From contig JAKMXF010000343.1 of NCBI GenBank assembly GCA_024704765.1, positions 744,001 to 808,000 of the forward strand: a stretch of DNA of 64,000 bases, in the 5' to 3' direction. Under the pieces are notes generated by a model that saw nothing but the letters and a program-made list of their open reading frames with translations, was not told the origin of the DNA and made no database searches. Below, piece after piece: positions 26,901-41,900 of this stretch (its first letter is position 1; each line of letters opens with the position of its first letter). The position numbers and the translations under genes are program-made. The DNA is from Oopsacas minuta. Lineage: Eukaryota; Porifera; Hexactinellida; Lyssacinosida; Leucopsacidae.

Positions 26901-29900
26901 ATCTTCATACTACATACGCTCAGTTAGAGTATGAAACCGCGTCGTCATTGGGGACAATTAATATCATTTTGCACAAAGAACTTTGTGTCAGGAAGTTGTG
27001 TGCCCGAAGGATCCCCCATTCTTTAAACTTACAGCAAAAATACCCCGCATAGACATTTGCAAAATTATGTTCAAAAGGTTTGCTACTGGAAGTTCAAGAG
27101 CTGTTTCTGAGATCCTTACAGGTAATGAGACATGAATATACCATTATGATCCAGAAACAAAGCGAATGTCAAAGGAGTGGGTTGAAGAAGATGCCCCACC
27201 ACCAACCAAAGTGCGGAGGGCTAGATCTGTTGGGAAGCAAATGTGGGCGATTTTTTCAGATCTAGTGGGTTTGTCGAAGCTGTTGCTCTCGAGGATAGAA
27301 AGACTGTTACTGCCAACTGGTACACTACAGTGTGCCTACCCAAAGTCATCACAGCAATTAAGTCACAGCGGGAGAAGACAGGCAATAGAGGATTCTTCTT
27401 CATCATGATAATGCATCATCGCATATGGCAATCAGAACTCGTGAGTTTTTGGAAAATTCTGGACTCAAAACATTACCTCACTCGCCCTACAGTCCTGATT
27501 AGCCACTTGCGACTTCTGGTTGTTCCCTAGACTCAAAGATCAATTACGTGGGAGGAGATTTTCGACTAATGAAGAGTTGAGAGGGGCACTTTCCCAAGCG
27601 GTTGGAGACATACCCAAAGAAGAGTGGAAAAAATGTTTTAATAATTGGTTTACCAGAATGAAAAAAATGTATAGATTGTCAGGGAGAGTGTTTGAAAAGT
27701 GTAATAGTCAATTTTATTATAACTATCTGATATGTCGGTCAACGTCAAAACTTTTCGATTGCCCTTCGTATATTTTGAAAGCATAGAATAAATAGTACCT
27801 TTCGACTTCCTCACGACATCGCTTAACTCTCTTTAACTCTCTCAATTTCCAGGCTTCATACTAAATCAAAAAAATTATTAGTACAGAAATGTGATATATA
27901 GTGATGCCAATCATGTAGTCGAGAAATTTTGGATATTGCTGAGGCATGAAGCAGTCAATTTGGTTTCATTTAGTTCGAATTCTGGCTTTGCCATGGCAAA
28001 GAGAAGCCAGTATCATAAAGTAATCCTCCCCTTCTGTAAATATCCCCCGGGAAGAATACTATGAAGGGGGAATTATCATATGTAGTAATGTTCGCCTATT
28101 CTAAAAATTTGCTTCATATATGTTGATATTTCCTTCAATTGTTGATTTTTTGTGTATTTTTACTATTTTATTGGAGAGAAGAGATTATGTTTCGTATTAG
28201 TTATAAATATATTTCTACTTGATGGTTACTGGTTTTGATTATATTTCCTTTCGCCGATGCTTTCTTGTATTATATAATTTATTCCTTATTGGGATATTTA
28301 AACTTTGTTTTGCAGAATGTGTGCCCCTTTGATTTCGGTTCATAATTAGATGAAGATTTAAAAGCTATTTAGTATTAAATGTGACTATAAATAGTGCAAA
28401 TTGGGATTGGGATCAAGAATATTATGTAGTATTCTTTTTAGTATTCTTTCCATACTGAGAGAGCTCTGCAGGTATATTATTATTGTTAGTTTATAATTGC
28501 ACAAACTATGTCATCCGACGAGTCCCAGGTCGAAATGACGTCATCTGATTGACTATAATGGGACTATGTTGTGAAAAATACGCCAGTTTTCAAGCTCTGT
28601 CAGGTGATCAATATTCCGTCGTTCACTTTAAAGTTAAAAACAATATGATCCAAGGATATTTTCAAACAAAAGATCAAAATTTGCCAAAATACAGTTCTCA
28701 GGTACCAGAGTTGTAGTAGTCAGCATGGATAACACATTTCTGCTAATGTTTACCTTTAACTTGACCACCTTTAATGTAATGGCAAAACATCTTGCTAACA
28801 TATGGTATATACCTGACAATCCATACCCTGATAATACATTTTGCTATAACATTAAAAGTTCTCAAATTAAAGGTAAACATTAGTAGAAATGTGCCATCCA
28901 TGCTCACTAATATAACTCTGGAACCTAAGAACTGTATTTTGGCAATTTTGGCAATTTTTGATGTTATATATGAAACATCCTTGGATCAATTTTTTTACTT
29001 TAGAGTGGACGACGGAATATTGGTCATTTGACAGAGCTTGAAACCTGGCGCATTTTTCACAACATATTCCCGTTTTAGTCAATCAGATGACGTCATTTCG
29101 ACCTTGGACTGTTGGATGACATAGCTGGTGTAAATTATTAACTAACAATAATAATTACTTCGGGCCAAAATGTAATAATTTTCTATTATAGTGAAAAATA
29201 TTATTGCCCATCAAATTTAAAGATCTCCAAATAATCCATGGCTTCAAATTGTAGTAAGGCCTTATATAACGAAAGTAATGGTCTACATTAAATACAAATA
29301 CATTTCAGGGCTAATACACCTACATTTTATGTCGTCATGCAAAATTATAAAATCCTACAATCTGATTGTTTTAAAATGAAAGTGTTTGAAAATGTGTGAG
29401 AATATGTACTTTAGATATCTCAAATGTTAGGTGCACATCTCGAGCTCACTACGAGTGCACAGACTAATTTTGGTGTCTTAATCTCTAAAGGTGTGAACAG
29501 GAGAGCAAACACTCATATATATACTATACCTACTTACTAAGTCAATCATTTTAATACTTAGCCACTATATAGTATAGTCGGCACAGTAGAATCAAACTTC
29601 ATCCATAGTCTACTAAACATATGGCCTTAAAACTGATTATGGATCTTGGAATAGGGATGCACGAGTCGACCGAATTGAATTTTCATGCTTATGCTGCCTT
29701 CTTGTTAAAATCATCATTACTTGGTATAATAAAATAATATTGTAAGGTATATATTCATAATCCACTGGCATTTTGTCATATTTAATACATTTTCCCTATT
29801 GAAATTCATTAGAATAGTAGTAAACATAGGTTCTTAATTGAACAAACGATACATATCTTGACAGATATAACAGCAAATACACAAATCAATCCACGGGAAG

Positions 29901-32900
29901 TAGAAGCAGCGGTATATCTAGATACATGTGAAACTTTAAGTACAATATAACACTGCTTCAGGACCCAAAGTGTTGATTTTGGGATTCGAGCTCATATATG
30001 TAAGTTATGAAGATGTCTCTTTCTGAAAAGGCCAACTCAGAGGAATCCCTACCCATAAAAGCAACGATCTAGAAATCTTGGGTAAGGATTCACATCATGT
30101 TCCTCCAGGTGAAGGATAACCCATTCTACCTCGCAACCTAAATGACATTGAACAAAAAGAAATACTTTACATCATATTCTAAGTATAGGTAGAGTGGAAC
30201 TTCGTTATTAAATAAACATAGTTAGGACGAATTTTCGGGTAAGAAAAACACATACGATTGTTCAATAAATAATGAGACTTTTTATAATTCATCTAGTAAA
30301 TCTATACTTATCATAATTGATTATCAAATGTTTCAATAAATTCCCACTTCAACTTTATACATCGTTTCCATCGTTCTGATAACTTTTCCAGCCCAGTGGT
30401 ATAGAATTCTTTAGGGGTCCCTTTTTCCCACTGTTTTGTTTCATACTCCAGCCGTTGGAAATCCTCAAATCTTCCCTCGAAGAGGTCTTTTCATCTCTCC
30501 AAACAACCAGTAGCCGCTGGGAGCTAGGTCTGGACTATACGGGGGATGGAGGAGGCATTCGAATCCTAAGTCGTCAATTGCAGCCATTGTCTTGGAGCTT
30601 ACATGGGGCCTTGCGTTGTCATGTTGCAACAATACGCCATGCGTCAACTTGCCTCGCCTCTCACGTTTAATCGCTTGGCGCAATTCTTTCAATTCGTCAA
30701 CGTAATAATCACTGTTTATGGTTGTCTTCTCAGGCAACCAGTCGAGTGATATAATTCCTTCCCTATCCCAATATACTTTTGCCATTCTCTTCCACTGCTT
30801 CGATTGAGTTTTGCTCTCTGGTTCAGAATAATGAAACCAAGTTTCATCTCCGTTACTATACGATCCAAAATGTCTTTCTCTGCCATGTATCTTGAAAGTA
30901 ATTCTCTGCTAACTCTGACCCTTTCGCGTTTTTGTTCTTTTGAATGAAGTTTTGGGACCCAACGCGCGCAGTTACCTTCAACATTTCCAGATCTTCAGTG
31001 ATAATCGAGTGTAGTGTGGCTTTTGATATACCCACCCTCTCTTCTAACTCTCGCAGGGTTATCCGTTTGTCTTTGTCCAAAATTGTTTGGACACTCTCGA
31101 TATTACTGCGGGTTTTGAGGAAGTCGGACGACCTGAACGGGGGGTCATCGTGGACTTCCTCATCGCCATTATCAAAACGTTCGATCCATCTATATATGGT
31201 GGCTTTCGAAGGACATTCATCACCGAAAATATCCTGCATTTCACGAAGAATGTATGAGCCAGTCTTCCCATTTTTCCACAGGTACCAAATTATTTGTCGT
31301 TTCCCTTTTTGCTAAAATCCATTAGTTGAAAAAAGCAGCCTATGCAAATGAAACTTTATACTGAAGAATATGCTAAGAGTAAAGGGTATATTGTATCGAA
31401 ATTAGACAATCAAGTTAGGCTTGTAATCTGATATTAGGCTTAGAACTGTATTAACTAGAATATGAATTCGATACATTAGTCTCATTACTTATTGAACAAC
31501 CCTTGTATATGTAAACAAAATCGAAAATACACTTGGTATTACTTGGAGAAATACGAACTCCAGGGAAAGAGAACAGATCTCTAACGCCATGTAGACATAT
31601 CTAAATAATGTTAAGAATATACTTCGTGATTTAGAGAATGTAGTTGAAAAGTTGTTAGAGTGGCGATAGTTTCAAGGAACCTAGAATTTTACGGCAACCT
31701 CCCTACCTCCTACGGTCCCCCTAACTTTTCCATCCATCCTACGAATATGAAAAACACAAATTGCGAAATTATCAGTCCCGTGGGATTGTCAACACCGAGA
31801 CTGAAACGAAATATTAGCCTCATTGCAGAGGTCGAGGGGCAACAAGCATTTCCTCTTAGAACTAGGAGATAGGCTTAGATGCCATAAAACATTTGGACAC
31901 CCGGAAATCTCTGTCACCCAGGCCATAGGCCCTGTCAGGAGCTTAGCCGGACCTATTTGCATCAATGGATATGTGACATATTGTTACACTGATTATACTC
32001 GTGTATAACTTTTAAATTACTCTTGCGATAATGTATTTCCAAATTTCAAAGTCAGGATTATGAGCTCCCCACGACTCAAAAAAGGTATATAGTTTGACAG
32101 GACTTGGCGTCCGCGTGCCCGAAAGGTCACAACACCCATGGGATGCAATATGTAGTAATGAGATTGATATTAGGGTTACTGAAAAGTTTCCTGTGGTTGC
32201 CAACAAGCATTAGCTCCGCATATGCACCTTAGCAAGTTATTTATGATTTTTCATAAACAATTCTTACAATAAGAGTTCAACCGCTCCTTGGTTTTAGGAA
32301 TAGCAATAAGCGACATTCATAAGTATTTAGCAAGTCCACATTAGGGAACTTCGAGAAATTTCCACTATAATCGTGTTCTGATAAGGACAGATAAATTTAT
32401 GCTCACAAGTATACATAACTGTAATACAGTTGTTATCTAGAGAGCAGGGTTTACCTTAGTCAGTTGTTCTCAATGGGGTACACCAGTACCTTTCCTAGGG
32501 GACGCCGGTGTTTCACCTAATCATATCAGTTCTGTAATAATCATTACAAATATTTCGAGTTGCACTCCATCATGTCAACAGACCAAGCACATAGGAAGTA
32601 AATTAATGCCAAAATAATTAAAATCTATCAGTTGCAATGGTTTCATCACTAATCATCAGTTATCACTATTGGCTATTATTGTTTGAGGTTATACTAATTA
32701 AGGATTGCATTGTGTGTACATATGTGTCAACACATATTAATTTGAATTTCGCACCTACCCGTGTATCGTATTGTTTTATATAATGGAATAAAATGGAAAT
32801 TGGAAGAGTATTTCTTTGAGATTTCGACTTTATTACCAAATTCATATGGAATCTGGTAAGAAACGGAAATATAATGAAGATTATATCAAATATGGTCTTT

Positions 32901-35900
32901 CATCCATACTTAATGAGGGACAGGAACTACCACAATGTGTATTATGGTATAAGGTGCTATCTGATGGCTCGATGAAACAAAGACATGAAAATGATTGGAA
33001 ATCCATTTAGATTCGATGTAAGTTCTATACCAGATAGAGTCCAAGAGGAATTTGTTGAATTAGTCAATGATTCTAATGCCCGAGAAAAATTTGAAACACT
33101 CGCACTCACAAAGTTCTGGTGCGAAATGACTTGACATATCCCAACGTGGCTGAGAAAGCAGTAAAAATATTGTTGATGTTTCCCAATCTCACCTTTGTGA
33201 GCACGGATTTCCAGCACTATTACTAATTCAAAACAAATTTTGAGCGCAGCTGTCTGTGGAAGCTGATCTCCTTCTGGCCCTTTCCAAAACGGTGCCACGA
33301 ATTGATAGCCTGATACACAACATGCAAGCAGATCCTTCCCACTAATTAATTATGTACTTTATATATTGCTAGATCAAAAAACAATTTTATTTTTCAAGAC
33401 TAGGTAAAAGGGATACATCACCCACAAGATCCTGCTTTAGGGGTTCGCAATGAAAAAGTTTGAGAACCACTGACCTAGATATTTGGCGGCAACTAAAGAG
33501 CCAGTTCAGCAGCCATAAAGGAATTAAAGTGCCGACCATGCGATTCAATTAAATATAGGATTAATATGTTACGGTACAAAGAATTGCAACCCCTGCATAA
33601 GTGCTAAACCAGTAATGTAAAGTGCCAAGCCAGAAACTCGATTCGTGGATAATCCCTGTTGTTGTGCATGAAGATCAAAGTATGTGGATTAAGATACCGA
33701 ATTGAACATGGATTAGAAATACATAGAAAGAAACGGAAATTTAACTTGCATATCCTGAAATCTGGTAATCATAAATTTCATATTCTCTTCAGTAGTTGAT
33801 ATCAAACTCTCCTGGACTGAGGGAATGAACTAGCCGCAACAATATTTCTGGAGCTTATGTAGTTTAATCCAGTCGTGACCGTTATTTTATAACTAAGTTT
33901 ACGTGCAAATCTATAATATTAGAACGCAATTACTCTGCACCAGCGCTTTGCTTACTAGGCCTCTGCGACTCAGCTTAACTTGAGTATTGATTAGCTAAAT
34001 TGTAGTGTTATTTGTAGTTACGCGAACCGAATATACTCAGCAATACGTGCCTCGAATTCACAGAATAGTTGAAATTTAAATAGTATATTATTCATGGTCC
34101 ATCCAAATTACATTCAATAGCCTTCTGTAATGGCACCGAAGATGTTATGTTGCTTTTGATTAGTAATTCCAATAACTTAGTGACTCGGGTAGTTAAGAAC
34201 TTCTGAAATTTTTAGAATTTTGGAAAATTTTGATTTTGTACAGTCATCATAACGCAATAATCCCATGATTAGTTAGCTTTTGTTCAGAATCATGCCGTCA
34301 GGACTTTTGTCACATTGAGCCATACCTATGATTCAAATTTCAAAATTAGATCATTTATATATTGGGTGAGTAGTGGTTAATAATGTGATTTTTCGAAATG
34401 TTGACTACATTTTATGCTGCAAATAATAGTAAGAAACAAGCGGTTTCTACTGGTAGCTATAATTGAGGAAGATACAGTAAAGCAAGGATAAGATGTACAC
34501 TTCGGGCAACAAAATTCGCACGCATCCGAATATTTTCCTATACAATTAGTACAATAATTGATAGTCTATTTCGGATAAAATTACTTAGGCACTAACCAGA
34601 CTATGTCTTAGGTCGAGGACGGATTACGTACCAAGCGAGTTCTACTGTAGTAATTAGGTTGGAACATCGCATAAAAAATTATGTGTGTGACTTGCATACA
34701 TGGCAACCTTTGTGACCTCCATCCCTCGACGGGCCCACAAATCTCCTTGGACTTCGGCGAAAATCTCTCGCTCACATATCTGTCCCCTGGACATACAAAA
34801 TCTATATTATCAATATCCCAATTATTGTCTGTCAGGCTGTCTGTCTGTCTATTTGTTTGTTTGTCAGTTGTCAAGGAAAGGATTCACGGTATGAAATTAT
34901 GAAATTGTAGCATAACTATGTATTTTTCGTGTTAATCAAGGAAGTAAATAGAAGCCCATAAAACTTAGCAAATATATCAAATATTCTGAATCTGATTTTC
35001 ACACTTTTAAATTAATCACATGTAAATATATTGTTGTTTTTATGAATATAAAAAAACAAATTAGCCAAATTTCAAAATATACATACGGGCTTGCTCTAAA
35101 CAGCTACCCAGGGGTAACTAAGTACGCTGAATCTGAATTTCGCATTTTCAGGTTTCTGATATGTAAATTTATTGTTGTTTTTTTGAACATAATATAAATA
35201 AATATCAAAATTGTTGTAGGAACATGCTTTCAATGGTTATACTGAGGTAATCATGTATGCTGAGTCCAAATATGATACTGTAAACTACATATTGTGAATA
35301 TTTGTTTACTTTGAGGTACATAAGGTAAACAAATTTCAAATTGAGGTAGAATCATATTTTCAACGAATATAATGGCATACTCGAGTATGCTGAGTCTGAA
35401 TATTGTAAACAATATCAATATTCTTAAATCTCAATTGTTGTTTGTCTGTTTGTTTGTCCGTTGAATCCCTCGAGGCGAAATGCGACGAGTTCATTGCGAA
35501 GCGACGAGCCAAAGCTCGTAATCTATAAATCAAGAATACAAATTATCATACAAATATGGTTGAATAATGCAAAAACAGTTACTACCATGCTATATACGAA
35601 TAAATGTAGCTGGCCTTTAACACCGAATAAATAATTCAACCATCTAGATCAACTTTTGTCTTGACAATCCTGGACGCATGCAAAAGTATGACATTTTGTA
35701 ATAATAACAACCATTAGTGACAGTATCTTGAGAAAATTTGAAAATTATGAATATTGTGAAATAAGTGCCAAAGGCACCATACTTAAAGTTATCCGGTTAA
35801 CCCAAGTGAAACGTAGCAAAATAAAACTCCGAAAAGTTCTGAAGCATTAGTAAGGCCAATATTTGCAAGAAAACTGTCCCCCTGATAAATTTTGCCTCTG

Positions 35901-38900
35901 CTATACTCCTCATGTTAGACAAAACAGGCGCCGGCCTGCCGTTGAGTACTCATATTTATATGTATACCTAACGTCTCTATTCCTGAAATGCTTGAAACAC
36001 TCGTAAACAGTCTTAAGATCAGCAATATCTCCCAGTGGAGAGCCCGAGGCAAATAGTTCCTGAGTTCATTGGCTTGTGTGACATTATAAATACAGCCAAT
36101 AGTTCTTTATTGTCCTAGACCGGGAGGATAAGAGCTACAGGGCATTAGATGTGCAGAAATAAATGCACATAGCTGGAGTCATATGTATGAAATCTCAAGT
36201 TCTCAAAGAGTTTCAAAACCAAAATATTATTCAGAAAATATGTACCGATTGTGGGTAAAGAAAAAGGTTTACAAAAGCTGATGCCTCGTAAAATCTCCAA
36301 AGCTACAACTTTATAGGTACCTATTTAGGCAAAATCGGGTCGAAGCCGATTTCATGAAAAATTTCTCTGGAAAAACGTAGCAATGACTTTGTCTCTGCGT
36401 TCTCTATTAAAGTTGTGAACCCCCACGTGACGAAGTGAGACTCTCGTATTTGACTACAATCTCACTCTCATTTTTACTTCCTCATGAAAAGCTTTTCGAC
36501 GAAAAATATTTATCTTCTCACTATAGATCTTTACTATTGCGCCATTATGGATACTCGCTAACTCATTTTCCATCAATCCATTCCAAATATTAGAAAAATT
36601 CAACTGATACTAAGTAGCTCTCGCAAATAGAATTTTACAAAAAGTTGACAACTATGCAAACTGAAGTGTCGGATCTGATAGAGTCAGAACCAATTACATT
36701 TTTTAAACAATAATCCGAGAATATATCTTCCATGGTTGGTAAAATCAGGTTGACATGCTAACTTTATATTTTTGGAGGAATATGAAAGCTAGCGAGTGAT
36801 TTTCCTGAGGATCAGATGGAAAAATAATAAATCCACGACACCTTTACTCATGGCCCAAAAAATCGATTCAACGCACAACCTACAGAATACTAATTACCTC
36901 CTGAAACAGTAGGCCAAACCACCCAAGAGGAGGCGGGTAAAAAAAGTAGTGAATAAATTGGTGGAAAATATCAGCACGCCTATTCTTTCCCAAAATGGAA
37001 TCTCTCGTAAAAATAACTATAGATTGATGATTAACATTTTGAGAAGAACAACAAACACAAGGGCTTGAGCCAGCTCCTATCTTACGAAAGGCTGTACCAC
37101 CAAAATTTCGAAATTTAGATTGTTTTCTAACCGATCTCTTCGTCTCTTTCAGAAAGAGTTGGTCGAGGACCCATTTAATGTTTTGGTAAGGTAAAACTCT
37201 GAAAAGTACCACTATTATTGGAAACAATATATTACAACGGGAAGTAATGAGTCTAATGAATCATCAATTTCAGAGACAGGCAATTTTACATCGATTAATA
37301 TCTCAGATTAATTCTATGAGAATATGATATGAAATTCGCTGTGCATCTGAGTAACTGGTAATGCTAGGGATGTATTGGGTCTATAAGTGACGTAAGTGTG
37401 AAATCAGGAAATTCTGAGCTACAGGTGGCGTTTATGCTGATTTCGAATTTACCATTTGCAAGCTCATATTACACAAACTTGAGTCAATAATGATTAATTA
37501 ATATCAACACTACAATGTGATTAAGGGTGTAAATAATCCACTCACATCTTGAGATTTACCTCCATATATAATGTTGTGTACAGTACGATTCTATAAAAGC
37601 TAGCAAAATGTGAGTTTAGAACTATGAACAGCGTAGCAGCGTTGTGGTTATGCAATCGGTGGCAATACCGTCGAGAAAAAGGCTGGGTAATAACTAAAGT
37701 ACCCCGGTTTGGCTCAATTCGAGCAAGAAATGTCTAGCATCGAGGCGTACGAAGTGTTTGCAAGCCGCACAGCGATAGCAAGCGAAGCGCACTAGCTAAC
37801 ATGAAAACATGATGTTATCGCTTGTTTAGTAAATAATACTTAGCGCTAAATTGATGCATTTATTGTATGGTGAATATCCCGGTAACTGGCCTAAGTATTT
37901 GTTCAAAATATTGAGAAAATTGAAACTAGAGTAGTGTTTCTTAACTACATCTGATTCATCTATTAAAGAATACTCGTTTGCATGGAGTAAACTATATTCT
38001 ATCTAGTAGGAAGTTGATTACCCAAAAATATCACAGGCAATCAACGTACTTCTTCCAGAATAGAAGATCGGCCCCATACAAAAGAGTTATGTTTCAGGAG
38101 TATTCAAAAGACGTAAGGAATATAGACGATTTAAATTTGTTTTATTATATTTTCATTGAATTTTCGCTTACTACGACCTATTCCAAAATATTAAATAGAC
38201 ATACAAATACATGGCACTCAACCCTCAAGATCATGTCGTGAGTCTCACGATTTCAGGTCTGCAAATATACTACATAATATCAGGTATTTTCATGGATACT
38301 ACCTTCACATCTCATGATAAAATTGTGAGATTAATGACGGAACTCATGATTTTAACGTTTCCTGGTAGAAAGCCCTGTTTGTGATGATTTCAAATTAGTG
38401 AAAATCGGATTCAGGAAATCAGAATATTAAATCGAGTATTTATGAAATCTATTTTTTCTTGCTAAACACGATAATTTCGTAGTTTTGTTAAACCTCAAAA
38501 TTTCGATATTAAATTCCAAGAGCATACAATAAATCCTTGTATTGACAACTGACAAACAGATATACAAAAAATGAAATGAAATTGTATAAATTAACGCAGG
38601 AGCAAATTGTAGTAAAGAGCAGGTCGTTGCTCGTACGACAAATGCAACAATATATGTGATATACTTGGGGTATTCAAAAAGTTCCCATCCTTAGTTTATA
38701 GCAGCAAACTCCACTCAATTACATGAAATGCATAGTATATCCTAATAGTCCTATCGATTACCTATTTAATGTTGTTGAGCAATTCACTCCAGCTAGTATA
38801 TATCTTGATCTATCCTACTTTCAATTTTACCTATTTTCGAGAGTCAACTTTTCATCACTTCAAAACACATGTCAAGCAAAACCGAACAACGAGCTTACAC

Positions 38901-41900
38901 AAAGATGATAATTGGGCAATGACAGCTGGCGAGATCCTCAAAGGAGGTGACCGACTGATAAAGCTTGGGGAAAACTGATTTTAAGGTCAATGTGCATAAC
39001 TAGGCACAGAGTGAATGCTCGAACAAGGAGTCAGTCGATAAGGTTAAGATAAATATGCGAATAGAATGTTACCACATTCTTGGGACATACATGTGTTAGT
39101 AGAGAAAAACTATTCCCTAGAAAAAGGTGATTCTCGGCAGATGAAAGGTAAGAATTTGCAAATTCAGACACCATCATCACCCACCAATATTCGCCCAGTT
39201 ACATGTGCAAGAAATAGCCAAAAAAGCTGAAAATATTGCAGGATATTAAGCGACTGTAAGGTGTGTATTGGGTTATTTGAGCCCGATAAAATTGTAGATT
39301 CTGGTCCTGCTAACATGCCCAAACAATAAATGCCAGAGCCAAGGTGTAAAAATGACAACCAACCAATCTGTCTGAAAATAAAGAGAAAAGCACTTAGAAT
39401 TCATGAGAATTTTCAAGGATATTGGTTGGTACTTAGCCTTACCAACTTTCACCTAGCCCGTTCTGTGCATCAACATATAAAATTCCAGATCTTGCAAAGA
39501 TTGATTACACTGCTTAACAATTATTTTTTCATTTTGTGTTGTATGAGATTTTTTAACTGATTCTATATATTTTGGGATGTTGATTTCAAATCTGCAATCA
39601 ATTTCTTTCTGCATGCTCTAGTTTTCATGCAATCGACAACTTAAATTTTTCGTTTGTGGCACTTATTTAGTACATAATACTGATCTCCACCAAATATTTT
39701 TTATCCATCAAGCCATTTTTCTTTTTGTATGCATCATCTGGATCCATTGTGAACATTTGTTAGTCATAGCTGAATGATGAGCACGTGGCAAATGAGTATG
39801 TTGCAGGCCTGATTACTCAACAGGTTTTCAAAGTTAAGGCTATTTGTTTCTGCTTTGTCATCCTAGTATACTATCAGCTATACGACCTGTCCCGCACTCT
39901 GATAGACTTCCTCCTCCGGTCTTTAGTGGTTTTGCTTTTCCTGATGATGACGAAACTGAATTGGAAAGGGAAGAGATCGTAGAAATGGAATATCAAAAAA
40001 TAGACACAGGATCAGAATCTGAAGTTTCTTCTTGTGAAGCCAGAGTAACTGTCCACCAGCAGTTTAGTCAATCAGAACTGAATGACTTAGTACGTGATTT
40101 AGATCTGCCCAAACAAGCAGCTGAGCTCTTAGCCTCCACGTTCAAAGAAAAACGGGTGCTGGATCGATCTGTAAAGGTTTCCATTTTTGAAAAAGAGAAG
40201 AACTCCTTCTACCCTATTTTTCATTGGAAAATAAGCTGGTATATTGCAACGATATTCCTGGTCTTCTCGGACAACTGGGTATCTCCTCATATGATCCAGG
40301 AGAATGACGATTGTTTTTGGACAGTCCCAAGCGCAGCCTCAAGTGTGTTCTTTTACACAATGGAAATGTTTATGAAGCTGTTCCAGTTGGTCACTCCACT
40401 ATCTTGAAGAAACAGCATGATGATATTAGAATTGTCATGGATTTACTCGGATATCATGATCAGAACTGGATCATTTGTGTTGACCTCAAAATGGTTAGTT
40501 ATCTGCTAGGTCAGCAAAAAGGATACACAAAATTTCCATGTTATCTGAGCATGTGGGACAGCAGAGCACGTGAAAAACATTGGACACAGAAGGAGTGGCC
40601 CTTACGTGAAACATTTCAAGCTGGCATGCCTAACGTAACACACGACCCGATCGTAAGCAGAGACAAAATTGTTTTTCCGCCCCTGCACATCAAGCTAGGT
40701 CTCATGAAACAGTTCGTTAAAGCCCTAAATCCTGGCAATGAATCCTTTCATCATCTTGTGTATACTTTCCTTGCTTTGTCATATTTAAATCAAAGCAGGA
40801 GTGTTTGATGGACCATAGATACGTACACTTATTCGCGACAAAAACTTCATTCAGAAAATGAATGTCAAGGAGAAAGCTGCATGGCTATCTTTTGTGGATG
40901 TTATACAGAACTTTCTTGGTAACAGAAAGGGTCCAAATTATGAAATGCTTGTATCCAAGATGCTCTCAGGGCTTCGTGATTTAGGATGCAACATGAGCAT
41001 AAAAGTACATTTTATGTACAGCCACCTGGACAAATTCCCTGAAAACCTTGGGGCTGTCAGTGACGAACAGGGAGAGCGTTTCCACCAGGATCTCATGACA
41101 GTGGAAGAACCTACCAAGGTCGATGGGACCGACATATGATGGCAGACTATTGTTGGGGCATTAAACGTCACTGTACTCACAAAGCGTACAAACGCAGAAG
41201 TTATAAGAGGAAATTTTATCCAGAGTTGTAGAAGATTTGATTCTTTTGCATCTTGTCATTGATCGCTTTAAGTTACTATTGCAGATTGCCATCGTTCTTT
41301 TCTATGTTATTTTGTAAAAACAAATAATTTTTACATGCATATTCCAGCAAAACTGTTGTTGTTTTTACATTTTATTAAACATTTGTTGCCTATCTGTCTA
41401 CAAATACAATTTCTATTGGCAAAATAAAAGTTTTTTGGCACCTATTTTTGTTTTGAGGCTAGTTATTCAACTGTAAGCAGAACATCATTTGACAAATCAT
41501 GTCACTTTTCAAAAAATTTGAATTTTGTGCAAAAAAATTAAACATCTCGATTTGCAAAAAATCTAGAGCTTGCAGGAATAAAATAAGTTCGGATTTGGAT
41601 TCAGCGCCCCAAAATTAGGTAAAAACAAGTGTTGGTAGAAATGCAACAAAATTTTTGTTGAGCAGTGTTATCATACAATGTGAAAACACAATATGCATAT
41701 TAAGAAAAGGACCTCCCAGAAGTCCGTATTAAATTTCACTTTATCCGTCGGAAGCTCATCAATAAAATCACTTTTTAACACTGTTTAAGGGAGGTCCAGT
41801 TCCACATTCGGCTTTATGCGAAATATGTTGTGAGTTATTCTTTTTATTCATGTGCAGGGAAGAAATCCCAAGTATTTGGGTAATGTGGTCTCGTTTTTAG

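Noticed and set aside
34828-34866. TGTC/TGTT run as an independent microsatellite
   Set aside because: The same tract occurs at the start of the other Helitron-like copies, so it is part of that family's leader.
36880-37227. 115-codon minus-strand open frame
   Set aside because: No recognisable motif, no neighbouring exon-like sequence and no second copy; left as unexplained.
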